Assembly: GCA_000989955.1 (NCBI GenBank)
Contig: LBTE01000004.1
Location: 2,173 to 57,565 of the forward strand
Reading direction: 5' to 3'
DNA length: 55,393 bases
DNA from: a candidate division TM6 bacterium GW2011_GWF2_37_49
GTDB lineage: Bacteria > Babelota > Babeliae > Babelales > RVW-14
The first letter of the stretch is position 1, and every line of letters starts with the position of its first letter. A program made the translations under genes and the position numbers. This document shows positions 26,496-35,035 of this stretch, in pieces. The notes beneath the pieces were generated by a model. That model was not told the DNA's origin. It was given only the letters and a program-made list of their open reading frames with translations, and did not search any database.

Positions 26496-27582
26496 AAATC
26501 AATTTTACACGATCATTAAGTCGAAAGTTTCCATATTGTTTAAGTAAAGATTCTGAACATGAATATTTACTTCTGAACTGCTTTCTGAATATTATATCAA
26601 ATGGAATAATTTTTGGTAATACGGGAACTGCTATGAAAGATTGATTGTGATTTTGTAAGAACTCATTTAATTGTTCAATTTTCACTAATGGCCTAAGTTG
26701 TAAAGAAAAGTTGAAAAATGATGAAGAAGAAGGAGCGTTAATATGAGGTGTACTTTCAATCAAGTTTTCTTTTTGAAGCTGTGACAGCAGTTCAAAGCAC
26801 TTGAATTGGTGAGATTTAAGATTAATTAATGACAATTGAAATATTTCATTTAAAAAAAATACAGAAAAAGGATTCATTCTTCCATTTATAGGTGCATAAT
26901 CATTAAAGTTGCTTAGTCCAAAAGCTGTTTTTTGTCTTGAAGGATGCTGGGAATACCATAATAATTTTTCGTAAATGGTAACATCGTCTGTTATGATTGC
27001 TCCCCCTTCACCTGCAAAAAATGATTTACCGGGAGAAAAACTCAGAACAATAGCATCTGAATAATATCCTGCTGGCTTATCATTCAAAAACGAGCCCATA
27101 CTTTGTGCGCAATCACTAATGTATATAAGATTGTTTTGTGAACAGAAATCTTTAATTGCTTTTGAATCAACTGGAGTTCCATTGAAATCAACCGATAATA
27201 CTGCTTTTGTTTTCTTAGTTATTGCAGAGGGCAAATCTCTAAGAGAAAGATTCAATGAGATAGGATCAAAGGAAGTAAAACGAAGTCTATTCTTGTTAAA
27301 TATAAATGGAGCCACAGAGCCACCCCAATTTATGGGAGAGGTAAGGATTTCAGTATTATTCAAGTCCATTGCGATGCAAAGGGCATGTAATGCTGTCGTA
27401 GCATTACAAAAAGTTAAAGCATATTTTTTGTTGTAATAGTCCTTTAGCTTTGCTTCGAGATAATGAGTTGCACCAGCACCTGAAAGGTGTTGTTGTTGCA
27501 TAGAGGGCTGTTGAAAGCAATCCACTAAATACTTTTTAAAAGAATCGATATCGTTGAGCAATTCCATATTAAACATTAGCAT
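26485..27582 (-). CDS. DegT/DnrJ/EryC1-type PLP aminotransferase
   Basis: The 365-residue protein shows the family order: HLSGAGATHYLEAKL near the start, ALTFCNATTALHAL (cofactor loop, about 55-68), ISDCAQSMGS with PLP-binding Asp, and SFSPGKSFFAGEGGAI with the Schiff-base Lys. Such enzymes put amino groups on keto-sugars or, in some cases, other ketones. There are no sugar-nucleotide genes nearby, so the substrate is open. It overlaps the AAA gene by 14 bases; starts at 27582, 27576 or 27567 are all possible. Its place after the AAA gene in a signalling operon is unusual. Confidence 0.82.
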   Translation of the reverse strand: MLMFNMELLNDIDSFKKYLVDCFQQPSMQQQHLSGAGATHYLEAKLKDYYNKKYALTFCNATTALHALCIAMDLNNTEILTSPINWGGSVAPFIFNKNRLRFTSFDPISLNLSLRDLPSAITKKTKAVLSVDFNGTPVDSKAIKDFCSQNNLIYISDCAQSMGSFLNDKPAGYYSDAIVLSFSPGKSFFAGEGGAIITDDVTIYEKLLWYSQHPSRQKTAFGLSNFNDYAPINGRMNPFSVFFLNEIFQLSLINLKSHQFKCFELLSQLQKENLIESTPHINAPSSSSFFNFSLQLRPLVKIEQLNEFLQNHNQSFIAVPVLPKIIPFDIIFRKQFRSKYSCSESLLKQYGNFRLNDRVKLIFVK

Positions 27583-29365
27583 AAGGTTCTAACTCTGCGA
27601 TCCTTTTGCTCAATATCTGATGGTCAATTGAAAGATCGTCAGACAAAATCTCTTGGATATAATCAGGAAATGGAAAATCTGGATCTGGATGGTTTTTTTC
27701 ATCATTCCACCATGGCAAAAAGCTATTATTCCTGCAATAGCTGAGTGCAACATAATCACTGAAAATGCTAGCAATATTGTTGTTGTTTGGAATTATGTCA
27801 TGACTGGCAAATTCGATGTGCTCAATACTCAATTTATTTGGGAGAACTGCTTGAGAAGCAACCAAAGCCTCACGAATTTGTCTTGGTGCAGCCCCAGAAC
27901 GTGAGAATCGTTCTGATGCAGCTAAAAGTCTAGGATTACTTAATCCTATTGATATTTCTGAGTTCAAACTTTCGGCAATGCTCAGTATGATCCCAGGATA
28001 ATCCTGGTCCAAGGGCATAAGAACAGGCAGGACAATCCATCTTTGCCTCATAGCTTCCGATATAGCATTTGGTCTGTTAGATGTTCCCACAAGGCAAACT
28101 TTTCCTGCAAGTGAGGTGTCGGCAAGGAAGGACTGAAGTTGCCCAATCAGGTTTTGGGTGACGCCTGAATCCGAAGAATTTTGATTACGATTCATTGGGA
28201 GCTGTAGCTCGACTTCATCTATCAAACCTAAACCGCCCAGTTCTCGCAATAAATTCAACATCAATTTAGTACGCCTTTCGGATTCACCAACCCACTGGCT
28301 TTTAGGATTAACTAGGTTAAAAGCAGGTACAGAAGCATTTGCAGCAGCAAGGAGTGTAAGAACTGTCTTGCCACCACTGGGAGAACCACAAAGGATGATG
28401 TTTCGTGGGATGTTTTTATTGCCCTCTTTCAGACCATTTGCAATACGGTTGAGTATCTGCATAGGTTTTTGTATTGTAGTGCCTACAATTTTTAAGCCTT
28501 TAACTCTATCATGATCAATGGCTTCAAGGGTTCCCTCACTTAACGAAATAATATCTGCTTGCTTTCGACTGAATAATTTTTTCAGTGTTATTACCTCCTT
28601 CGTCTTTTCACTTGTTAGAAATATAGATTCAAGCGAGCGGTTTGGTGTACCGGAATTCAGGTTGGCAATTATATCATCTGTCAGGAATTCCTCTACCATA
28701 GAGTTTTTATAACAATCTTTCAAAGCCTTAATAAAATCTAGCTTCTCTAGAATAGCCGGTTGCGAAATCATTACAGAATCCATATTTTGGTAAATAAGAG
28801 ATTCCATCAATCCGGGCCTTGCCTCAGAAAAAATGGTGTAATTCTGGCTTTTACGAAAACCAAGTGAGTTGCTCAACCTCAATGCCAGTTCAATGGCCAT
28901 GATCTGTTCTTGTGTATGAGAGCCATTATTTAACTGGGGGAGAAGATGTTCTGAGAATTCAATGAGAATCAGAAATTTTAATGGCACTCCATCTCTTAGT
29001 GTTAGGGGAGTAGTTTGTTGACCGAGACGGTGCAAAGCCCTTAAAATCTGAATGAATTCGTTTTCGTCACCTGTGCACTTTGTGCCATTGGTATTTCTTA
29101 TCCCTATATCAGAAAGAACCTTTGTTACATTGCCTTTTTCTGACGAGTTCAGCTCCGAAAGGTCATACGTGACCCCAGTTGACCTGCTGTATTGCACCAT
29201 TACCAAGTTATACTCAATAAGAGCCTTATTACGTAGAATTTCTATCAGAGGTTGAATCTGACCCGTTGAATTTAGCTCAAGGTCCTGAATACTACGTCCT
29301 TGTAGGATAATACAACTTCTACCTTGAGCAAAAGGTTCAAGAATTTGATTAACTGCTGTTGCCAT
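27569..29365 (-). CDS. Ycf46-like AAA ATPase
   Basis: The product has 598 residues. The C-terminal AAA domain has Walker A GSPSGGKT (327-334), pore-like WVGESERR (358-365), Walker B LGLIDEVE (379-386), sensor GTSN (427-430) and Arg fingers near 440-442. The N-terminal 250 residues look like a degenerate second AAA domain without a Walker A. This layout, and the VGESERR segment, resemble Ycf46 and Cdc48/FtsH-related AAA proteins rather than MoxR. It probably remodels a protein partner. Its operon neighbours, the 293-residue protein and VWA and membrane proteins, are likely partners. Confidence 0.78.
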   Translation of the reverse strand: MATAVNQILEPFAQGRSCIILQGRSIQDLELNSTGQIQPLIEILRNKALIEYNLVMVQYSRSTGVTYDLSELNSSEKGNVTKVLSDIGIRNTNGTKCTGDENEFIQILRALHRLGQQTTPLTLRDGVPLKFLILIEFSEHLLPQLNNGSHTQEQIMAIELALRLSNSLGFRKSQNYTIFSEARPGLMESLIYQNMDSVMISQPAILEKLDFIKALKDCYKNSMVEEFLTDDIIANLNSGTPNRSLESIFLTSEKTKEVITLKKLFSRKQADIISLSEGTLEAIDHDRVKGLKIVGTTIQKPMQILNRIANGLKEGNKNIPRNIILCGSPSGGKTVLTLLAAANASVPAFNLVNPKSQWVGESERRTKLMLNLLRELGGLGLIDEVELQLPMNRNQNSSDSGVTQNLIGQLQSFLADTSLAGKVCLVGTSNRPNAISEAMRQRWIVLPVLMPLDQDYPGIILSIAESLNSEISIGLSNPRLLAASERFSRSGAAPRQIREALVASQAVLPNKLSIEHIEFASHDIIPNNNNIASIFSDYVALSYCRNNSFLPWWNDEKNHPDPDFPFPDYIQEILSDDLSIDHQILSKRIAELEPYANV

Positions 29366-29369
29366 AATA

Positions 29370-30251
29370 TTAGTTTTTAATTTGCTTTTTAATGTTTAAT
29401 TTTTTTGTACGCTCCAGCTCTTTCTGTTTTTTTAATTCTTTGTCCTGTTTATCTATGATTTTTGCATATGACATCTGACACAAACCACCGGTTAAGATCT
29501 TTTTTTCTTCTCCTATTTTAATGTTCATCTTCCTGAGTTCTGCATTAAAATTGTTGATTATTGAAGTACAGCTTCCGTCAGTAATACCAATGGTTTCTGT
29601 ATTAGCGTTGACCTGGTTGCTTTTGGCATCAAGACTAATTTCAGAAAGAAGGCGCTGGCCATGACTGTTGCTGGCAATCACTTCCAACTTGCCCTGAATG
29701 GTTTTTATTTCGACTTCCCTGAAACCAATGTTTTTACTTGCAATGGAACAGGCAGTTGCAATATTTTGAGCAAATACTTCCGTATGGCTTACTTCCAGTT
29801 TGTGCATTACAGTTTTTATTCCAGTGTTTAGGGTTTTTAAATCTTTTGCCTCAAACACTGCCCTTAAACTGCTATTGATGGAAACATCTTCTTTTATTCT
29901 GAAATTCATCATTTTTAATGTGTTTATCAGTGTAGCTTTTCTTGCGATTATCGGATTTACCCCCTTTGCTTCCAAATTTGACAATGTTGGAGAAAATGCT
30001 TCCCTAAACGAAGCCCGCAATGTATTGGGGCTTTTTATAGAGGTTACAGTGGATGTGAAGTTGAGAGAACCTATTGTTGACTGAATGGAACTTGTAACAT
30101 CAGATGGGATGTAAGAGCCCAGATTGGACAACACCACATTAAGCGGCTGATAAGAGCTCATCTCATTGATTTTAACCATTGAGGCATGGATTGTCTGAAC
30201 AGGCATTTCAGTTATGCTAATGATGTTTGTGCGTTCTGAAATTTCACTCAT
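29370..30251 (-). CDS. unknown protein paired with the AAA ATPase
   Basis: This 293-residue protein has no signal peptide or membrane segment. Residues about 200-250 (GKLEVIASNSHGQRLLSEI, then ETIGITDGSCTSIINNF) faintly recall DUF2997-type proteins, which accompany Ycf46-like AAA ATPases with DUF1257; this is a motif-level impression only. The last 35 residues are highly charged, mostly Lys and Glu. It lies 4 bases before the AAA gene, so a physical partnership is likely. Confidence 0.65.
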   Translation of the reverse strand: MSEISERTNIISITEMPVQTIHASMVKINEMSSYQPLNVVLSNLGSYIPSDVTSSIQSTIGSLNFTSTVTSIKSPNTLRASFREAFSPTLSNLEAKGVNPIIARKATLINTLKMMNFRIKEDVSINSSLRAVFEAKDLKTLNTGIKTVMHKLEVSHTEVFAQNIATACSIASKNIGFREVEIKTIQGKLEVIASNSHGQRLLSEISLDAKSNQVNANTETIGITDGSCTSIINNFNAELRKMNIKIGEEKKILTGGLCQMSYAKIIDKQDKELKKQKELERTKKLNIKKQIKN

Positions 30252-30271
30252 AACCTAATATTTTTTATGGT

Positions 30272-31477
30272 TTATAAAATTTTATCATTGTGATTGACAT
30301 TATCCAGCATAGTGTCGTAGTCGTCCTGTTTGAATTCTGGTAGTATAGTTTTTGGTTCCTGATCGGAAGTTTTTTCATCGGAAGTTTTTTCAGGTTGCTT
30401 TATTGAATAATTAATTTCCGGTTGTACAGTTGCCTGCCTTTGACCATTCTGTGTTACAGTCTGCTGGTTGTTCGTATTTACCACCCTCACAGTACTGAGA
30501 GCATCCCATCCCTGTCGAATGGAATCTTTTTCAGGAGAGAAGTATCTCATTTCAACAATCGGGTGCCCATTTTCATCTGCGTGATAGGGGATTGCTGCAT
30601 GATGTATCACTTTATTATTAATCATCCATATAGTGAAATTGTCGAGCAAATAAAGCGTATTTAAGGCAGCATTTGCATGCTTTTTTTGTAATTCCATAAA
30701 GTTGCTCACAAATTGTTTTGCCGAACTTGTAAATGTAGCTTTTGCCTTAATAAAGGCTTCATTAAGAGTACGCAATTTCTGATCTTCAGTAGCTAATGCT
30801 TTATCTTTTGACCGCATGATTTTGATGGCCTTCTTAGAATTTTCGGCAGTAGTAAATACACTCGTCATCGAGACCAAAGAAGAGTGTAATATGACATCAA
30901 TAACACAAGCTACTAGGTTAAGAGCCATAACAATCGGCCTGTAGTTGGAGTCAAAACCTTCTAAAAAATTCATTGCCGGGATGAACAATACCATTGCATA
31001 GGCTGCAGCTTTTAACTGATAGAACACAAAAGAGTTCTGATTCCGAAATCGATTTGAAAAGTTATTCAGGTAAATGCTTCCAACAACTATTACTCCCGCA
31101 AGTGCCATGGCTATTGGAATTATCAACAGCAATGATATGCTTGCGTAAAATTCTCCAAAGAAGAACTTTAAACCCTTTACCGACAGAATACAGCCAATGA
31201 GCATTACTCCTGTTAGAAGCATATATGCTCTCTTATTGTCGGAATTTCGTGTTACGTTCTGGTCAACATTGGTTTCTGAATTGTCCCGCAGAAACTGTTC
31301 TCTGTCGTTGACCACTTTCAGATGGTCAGCCATAGCATATTCTCCATGTTTGATAACTTTTTGAAGATTATTAAAATCCTGAGTGGTTTTTATTGCCAAC
31401 TCTCTTGTTTTCATTTCCAGGTTCTTTTCGGAAGAAGCGAAAATGTTGCGGATGGTATCTAAAATATTTTTTAACAT
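30272..31477 (-). CDS. four-helix membrane protein, unknown
   Basis: A protein of 401 residues. A charged N-terminal region (1-80) is followed by four hydrophobic helices at roughly 84-104, 113-137, 155-172 and 182-200, then a long cytoplasmic-looking tail containing a helical section (about 210-270) and an acidic, glutamine-rich end. No family recognised. It is between the VWA protein and the 293-residue protein, spaced by 3 and 20 bases, and could be the membrane platform of an AAA/VWA assembly (inference). Confidence 0.7.
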   Translation of the reverse strand: MLKNILDTIRNIFASSEKNLEMKTRELAIKTTQDFNNLQKVIKHGEYAMADHLKVVNDREQFLRDNSETNVDQNVTRNSDNKRAYMLLTGVMLIGCILSVKGLKFFFGEFYASISLLLIIPIAMALAGVIVVGSIYLNNFSNRFRNQNSFVFYQLKAAAYAMVLFIPAMNFLEGFDSNYRPIVMALNLVACVIDVILHSSLVSMTSVFTTAENSKKAIKIMRSKDKALATEDQKLRTLNEAFIKAKATFTSSAKQFVSNFMELQKKHANAALNTLYLLDNFTIWMINNKVIHHAAIPYHADENGHPIVEMRYFSPEKDSIRQGWDALSTVRVVNTNNQQTVTQNGQRQATVQPEINYSIKQPEKTSDEKTSDQEPKTILPEFKQDDYDTMLDNVNHNDKIL

Positions 31478-31480
31478 GAC

Positions 31481-32332
31481 TTATTGATTTTTAGATTCAT
31501 AAACTCTAATAACCTTTTCTAGACCTCGGTCTAAATTATCCACTTCTAGAGAATAGCCAGCAACTACACTTTCTAGAGAACCGCTATAATTTACAGTGAC
31601 TAATAAGATGTGTTCGGGTATCTCTTTTAATTCCTGTTTTACATCACTTGCCGGAATATCTTGCACCCCATCACTGATTAAAAGAATAGAGAGAAAACTA
31701 GTAGAATCGGATTCTATTGTTCTGAGACTTCTAATCGCAGCATTCAATGAACCTATTACATCACTGTAATCTTCATAAGGTTTCTTTTGCTCATACCCCT
31801 TGGTAATCATTTCTCTGCATTCATCTAGAAATTTTTCTTTGGCTTCATTATAGTTATGCAACTCTGATTCATATTTTGCAGCATTTCTTGTAGAATCTGC
31901 TTTAAAATCTGCCAGTTTCTTGTCATATTCTCCTTTAAGCTGGAACGCCTCTCTAATAGGAGTTCTAAGTAATTTCATTGTCTTTGGGATAGTAAAATGA
32001 AGCACCTTGTTGTTTAAAGCAGAACGATCTACGAACGTGAGCCAGAGTTCACCATTACCCTTATTCTCTATTGCTGAAATTATCTGCTTTATGTAATCAA
32101 CGGTGATGATTGGTACGCCATAAGTAACTCTTCCACTACCACTAGGGTCAAAAATACAGAACACAGCATTGTAGTTTTCTGGGGTTTCATCCATATTTAT
32201 CAAACCATATACTTCGGCAATTTGCTTAATCCATGGCTTGGATTGAAGTTGCGGATTGAACTTAATAAGAAGGTAACTGCCACCAAGAATGGCTGTGAAT
32301 ACGCATGCGATTATAAAAATTGTTCGGTTCAT
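31481..32332 (-). CDS. membrane-anchored VWA-like protein
   Basis: This is a 283-residue protein with one N-terminal membrane helix (about 5-24). It then has a Rossmann-type fold with a MIDAS-like DPSGS (62-66) after AVFCIF, a hydrophobic strand ending LLISDG, and a final strand ILLVTVNYSG. These fit a von Willebrand A domain, possibly metal-binding. A coiled segment lies near 125-165. VWA proteins often pair with AAA ATPases; here the AAA is Ycf46-like and three genes downstream. Confidence 0.75.
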   Translation of the reverse strand: MNRTIFIIACVFTAILGGSYLLIKFNPQLQSKPWIKQIAEVYGLINMDETPENYNAVFCIFDPSGSGRVTYGVPIITVDYIKQIISAIENKGNGELWLTFVDRSALNNKVLHFTIPKTMKLLRTPIREAFQLKGEYDKKLADFKADSTRNAAKYESELHNYNEAKEKFLDECREMITKGYEQKKPYEDYSDVIGSLNAAIRSLRTIESDSTSFLSILLISDGVQDIPASDVKQELKEIPEHILLVTVNYSGSLESVVAGYSLEVDNLDRGLEKVIRVYESKNQ

Positions 32333-32352
32333 AGCTGTAAGTATTTAAATAT

Positions 32353-32808
32353 TTATTTTCTTCTTAATTGAGTTGAATTCCTCCGGTAAGGTAAAAAGCT
32401 CCTTAACATAAAGTGCAAACCGAATACTACCAAAGCTATAGTAAGTAAATTTTGCAGCAAAGATGATTCTCCTATGGCAGTACCCCCGCCATAGATTTTG
32501 ACAAAAAGCACCAGTGCAGCCACTGCTGCGACAATGATATAGATAGTACGGTTTCCAACTAAAATCAGAAGACCGCAAATAATGATGAGAACTACCGTGC
32601 CCGGTGTGAGATGCCCGATCAGGGCAAGTTTGATAGATGCAATTATGATTGAAACTATCGAGCAGAAGCGTAAAAAATTATCCATATGTACCCATTTAAA
32701 ATTAAAATCTGAGTACAAAGGAAATGTGAAGCCAGTTTTCCCCAATTGCTCCTGAACAAAGGTGTCTGAGAGAAGTGGAAAATCTTTTTTTGGTGGATTT
32801 GTTCTCAT
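32353..32808 (-). CDS. small membrane protein, unknown
   Basis: This 151-residue protein has about four hydrophobic segments (roughly 48-63, 68-86, 89-105 and 115-135) and charged ends with several Arg near the C-terminus. No family recognised. It starts the membrane part of the operon, 20 bases before the VWA gene and 50 bases after the receiver protein. Confidence 0.65.
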   Translation of the reverse strand: MRTNPPKKDFPLLSDTFVQEQLGKTGFTFPLYSDFNFKWVHMDNFLRFCSIVSIIIASIKLALIGHLTPGTVVLIIICGLLILVGNRTIYIIVAAVAALVLFVKIYGGGTAIGESSLLQNLLTIALVVFGLHFMLRSFLPYRRNSTQLRRK

Positions 32809-32858
32809 GCCTACATTAATTGAATATGCAGGCGAAATTAAATTGCAGTCGTCTTTCC

Positions 32859-35021
32859 CTATCTTTCCTTAGAAATGCTTGAATTGGATTTCAATACACC
32901 CAATAAATCGTCATATAAATCATAAATCAGATCATCTGATTCAAAAATTTCTTGAACATTAGAACTTATTATATCTGAGATAATTAATCTAAATCCATCA
33001 GGGTCTATATTGAAATTTGCAAATATTGAGCGAAGAAAACCAATGAAATTCTTATAATTAAGAATTTCATTATCAATATTTATAACTTTTGCTTCATTTT
33101 CGATTAGATTTTCATATCCTTTATAAGGATTATAATCAAGTAATAATTCGTTCCATGATTCATACAAAATCATTCCACCCTTGATAATAAACTCTTTAAA
33201 TAAGGATGATTGTTCTTCATTCAGTGAATTATTAGTAAAAAAATCTTCATAATTAAATTTAATGCTACGTATGAATTCAATTTCATGAGGAAATAAATTC
33301 TTTGCCTGAATTTGGTAGGTTATCTGTGTTGTTAGCTTTTTTGAGACGTTTCTCTCTACATGCATACCTAACTTTGTATTAAAATCTTTAGTAAAATCAT
33401 CCGGGCGAAGATTTGAAATATTATTTAAAATTTCTCTCCATGTACTAATTGGAATAATGATTTTATTGTCAGTTTTACTAAAAAACTGAAGGGCAAGTAA
33501 TCGATATGTAAGAATTATTGGTAGTCTTTTAAGAAATTCTTCGGAAGATATTTTATTTTTCTGCCTAGGTGATATTAATTCACCATTCCAAAAAGTATTT
33601 GCTTTGAGTGACTGTTCTCTTAAGAAATAATCATAAAACCCCAAAGCTCTATTTACCATTATGTGGTATTCACCTGAGTTATGATAAAATAATTCAAACA
33701 AAAGAGTTGGTATCATCTGACCGCCAAAAATTCCTTTTATAGGAAATGGCATCCACATTGATTTAGATTCTTCTTTTACTTTGCACTCCTCATTAATCCT
33801 TTCAATACTTTCAATGATAGTATCTTTAAGGTAATCAAATCCGTACTTCTTTGTATAAACCTGATCAATGTTCGGTTTTTCAGTATCACTTGTTATCACC
33901 TCAGCAAGTTTTGCTACTATACCACGAGGCAAACTAGTAATTATAAGCCTAACAGCATAAGGGTTTACTGATTTTACAAGTCGATACAAATCAAGGCCAT
34001 TAAAGTTAAGCCAATTACCAGCATCATCTTTGTAGAGTAAATCGAGTAAAAATATGTTAAACCTTTTTCCAGTGGTTTTGATTATGTCTTCAGCTTCAGA
34101 TATAGTAAAATCTTTTGTGGTTGTATTAACTGGGAAACTATCATTCTTATCCGGATAAACTTCAGTATAAAAATTTGAAAATGTTTCACTGAAAAATTTA
34201 CGATACTCCTTATCGTCTTCAAAAATAAATACTTTGTATTTAAATTTGTCCCTCGCTTGCATCTCGTTTATAACACCCTTTGAGGATATATTAAGGCTAA
34301 TTTCGTCAATAATATTTTCGGTAGTTTTGGAAACTGATACAAGTTGTTTATTGGCAGTTGCATTTTTGGCTTTTTCAATTTCCTCGGTTATTCTTATTCC
34401 TGTCCATTGCTGGAACAACGAGAGCTCTTCCAAATTTGTTATTAAATCAGTTCTATTTAAGCCAATCTCCCTGGTTTCTCTTAAAATATTGGCTTTTACA
34501 GAATTCATTTCGTGACCTATTTTCTGTAGTCTGCCTTCATCAGAAATCGCTAAATGTTTAATCAACTTATAGTGTATCTCGGAATAGTATGAAAACTGAA
34601 TACCTAGTTTGCTATCCAACAAACAAGCGTGGGGAAATGCCTCAACAAAACTCTTATTCCGAACATCTGATACGTCTTTTAATGTTGCTCTTTCAAGAAC
34701 GGATAAAAAAAGAATCTGAATAAAGTCAGATTTGTATTTTTTTGTAATCAAATCCCGGGCAATATCGTAACCCTCGTTCACATCATCATTTGACCAATTG
34801 AGCTCAGGAACAATGAAAATAATCTCAGGAATAAAACTCATATCAAGCGCATTGTACTTTTCTTTGCTGTCAATGATTTTGAAATACTCAGATTCTTTCA
34901 GGAAGTCCTTTTTATTCTTCCTGTTATCTTTAATTATTTCAGTATCCCATACAGTTTGAAGTAACTGGCAAATATATGTTTTTGAGCTCTCTATAGAGTT
35001 TGTAATCAATAAGGTATCCAT
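32859..35021 (-). CDS. two-receiver protein, first receiver degenerate
   Basis: The product has 720 residues. Residues 1-150 look like a degenerate receiver (strand IIFIVPEL with no acceptor Asp). Residues about 262-410 form a second receiver with E268/D269/D270, acceptor D327 (IFLLDLLY), ITSLP switch and a Lys in YTKKYG, probably active. Between them RLQKIGHEMNSVKANI (164-179) resembles a phosphotransfer helix with H170. Residues 430-720 are an unassigned helical output domain. It follows another receiver protein by 14 bases. Together they suggest a multi-step phosphorelay (inference). Confidence 0.72.
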   Translation of the reverse strand: MDTLLITNSIESSKTYICQLLQTVWDTEIIKDNRKNKKDFLKESEYFKIIDSKEKYNALDMSFIPEIIFIVPELNWSNDDVNEGYDIARDLITKKYKSDFIQILFLSVLERATLKDVSDVRNKSFVEAFPHACLLDSKLGIQFSYYSEIHYKLIKHLAISDEGRLQKIGHEMNSVKANILRETREIGLNRTDLITNLEELSLFQQWTGIRITEEIEKAKNATANKQLVSVSKTTENIIDEISLNISSKGVINEMQARDKFKYKVFIFEDDKEYRKFFSETFSNFYTEVYPDKNDSFPVNTTTKDFTISEAEDIIKTTGKRFNIFLLDLLYKDDAGNWLNFNGLDLYRLVKSVNPYAVRLIITSLPRGIVAKLAEVITSDTEKPNIDQVYTKKYGFDYLKDTIIESIERINEECKVKEESKSMWMPFPIKGIFGGQMIPTLLFELFYHNSGEYHIMVNRALGFYDYFLREQSLKANTFWNGELISPRQKNKISSEEFLKRLPIILTYRLLALQFFSKTDNKIIIPISTWREILNNISNLRPDDFTKDFNTKLGMHVERNVSKKLTTQITYQIQAKNLFPHEIEFIRSIKFNYEDFFTNNSLNEEQSSLFKEFIIKGGMILYESWNELLLDYNPYKGYENLIENEAKVINIDNEILNYKNFIGFLRSIFANFNIDPDGFRLIISDIISSNVQEIFESDDLIYDLYDDLLGVLKSNSSISKER

Positions 35022-35035
35022 AAACTTTCCTTTTA

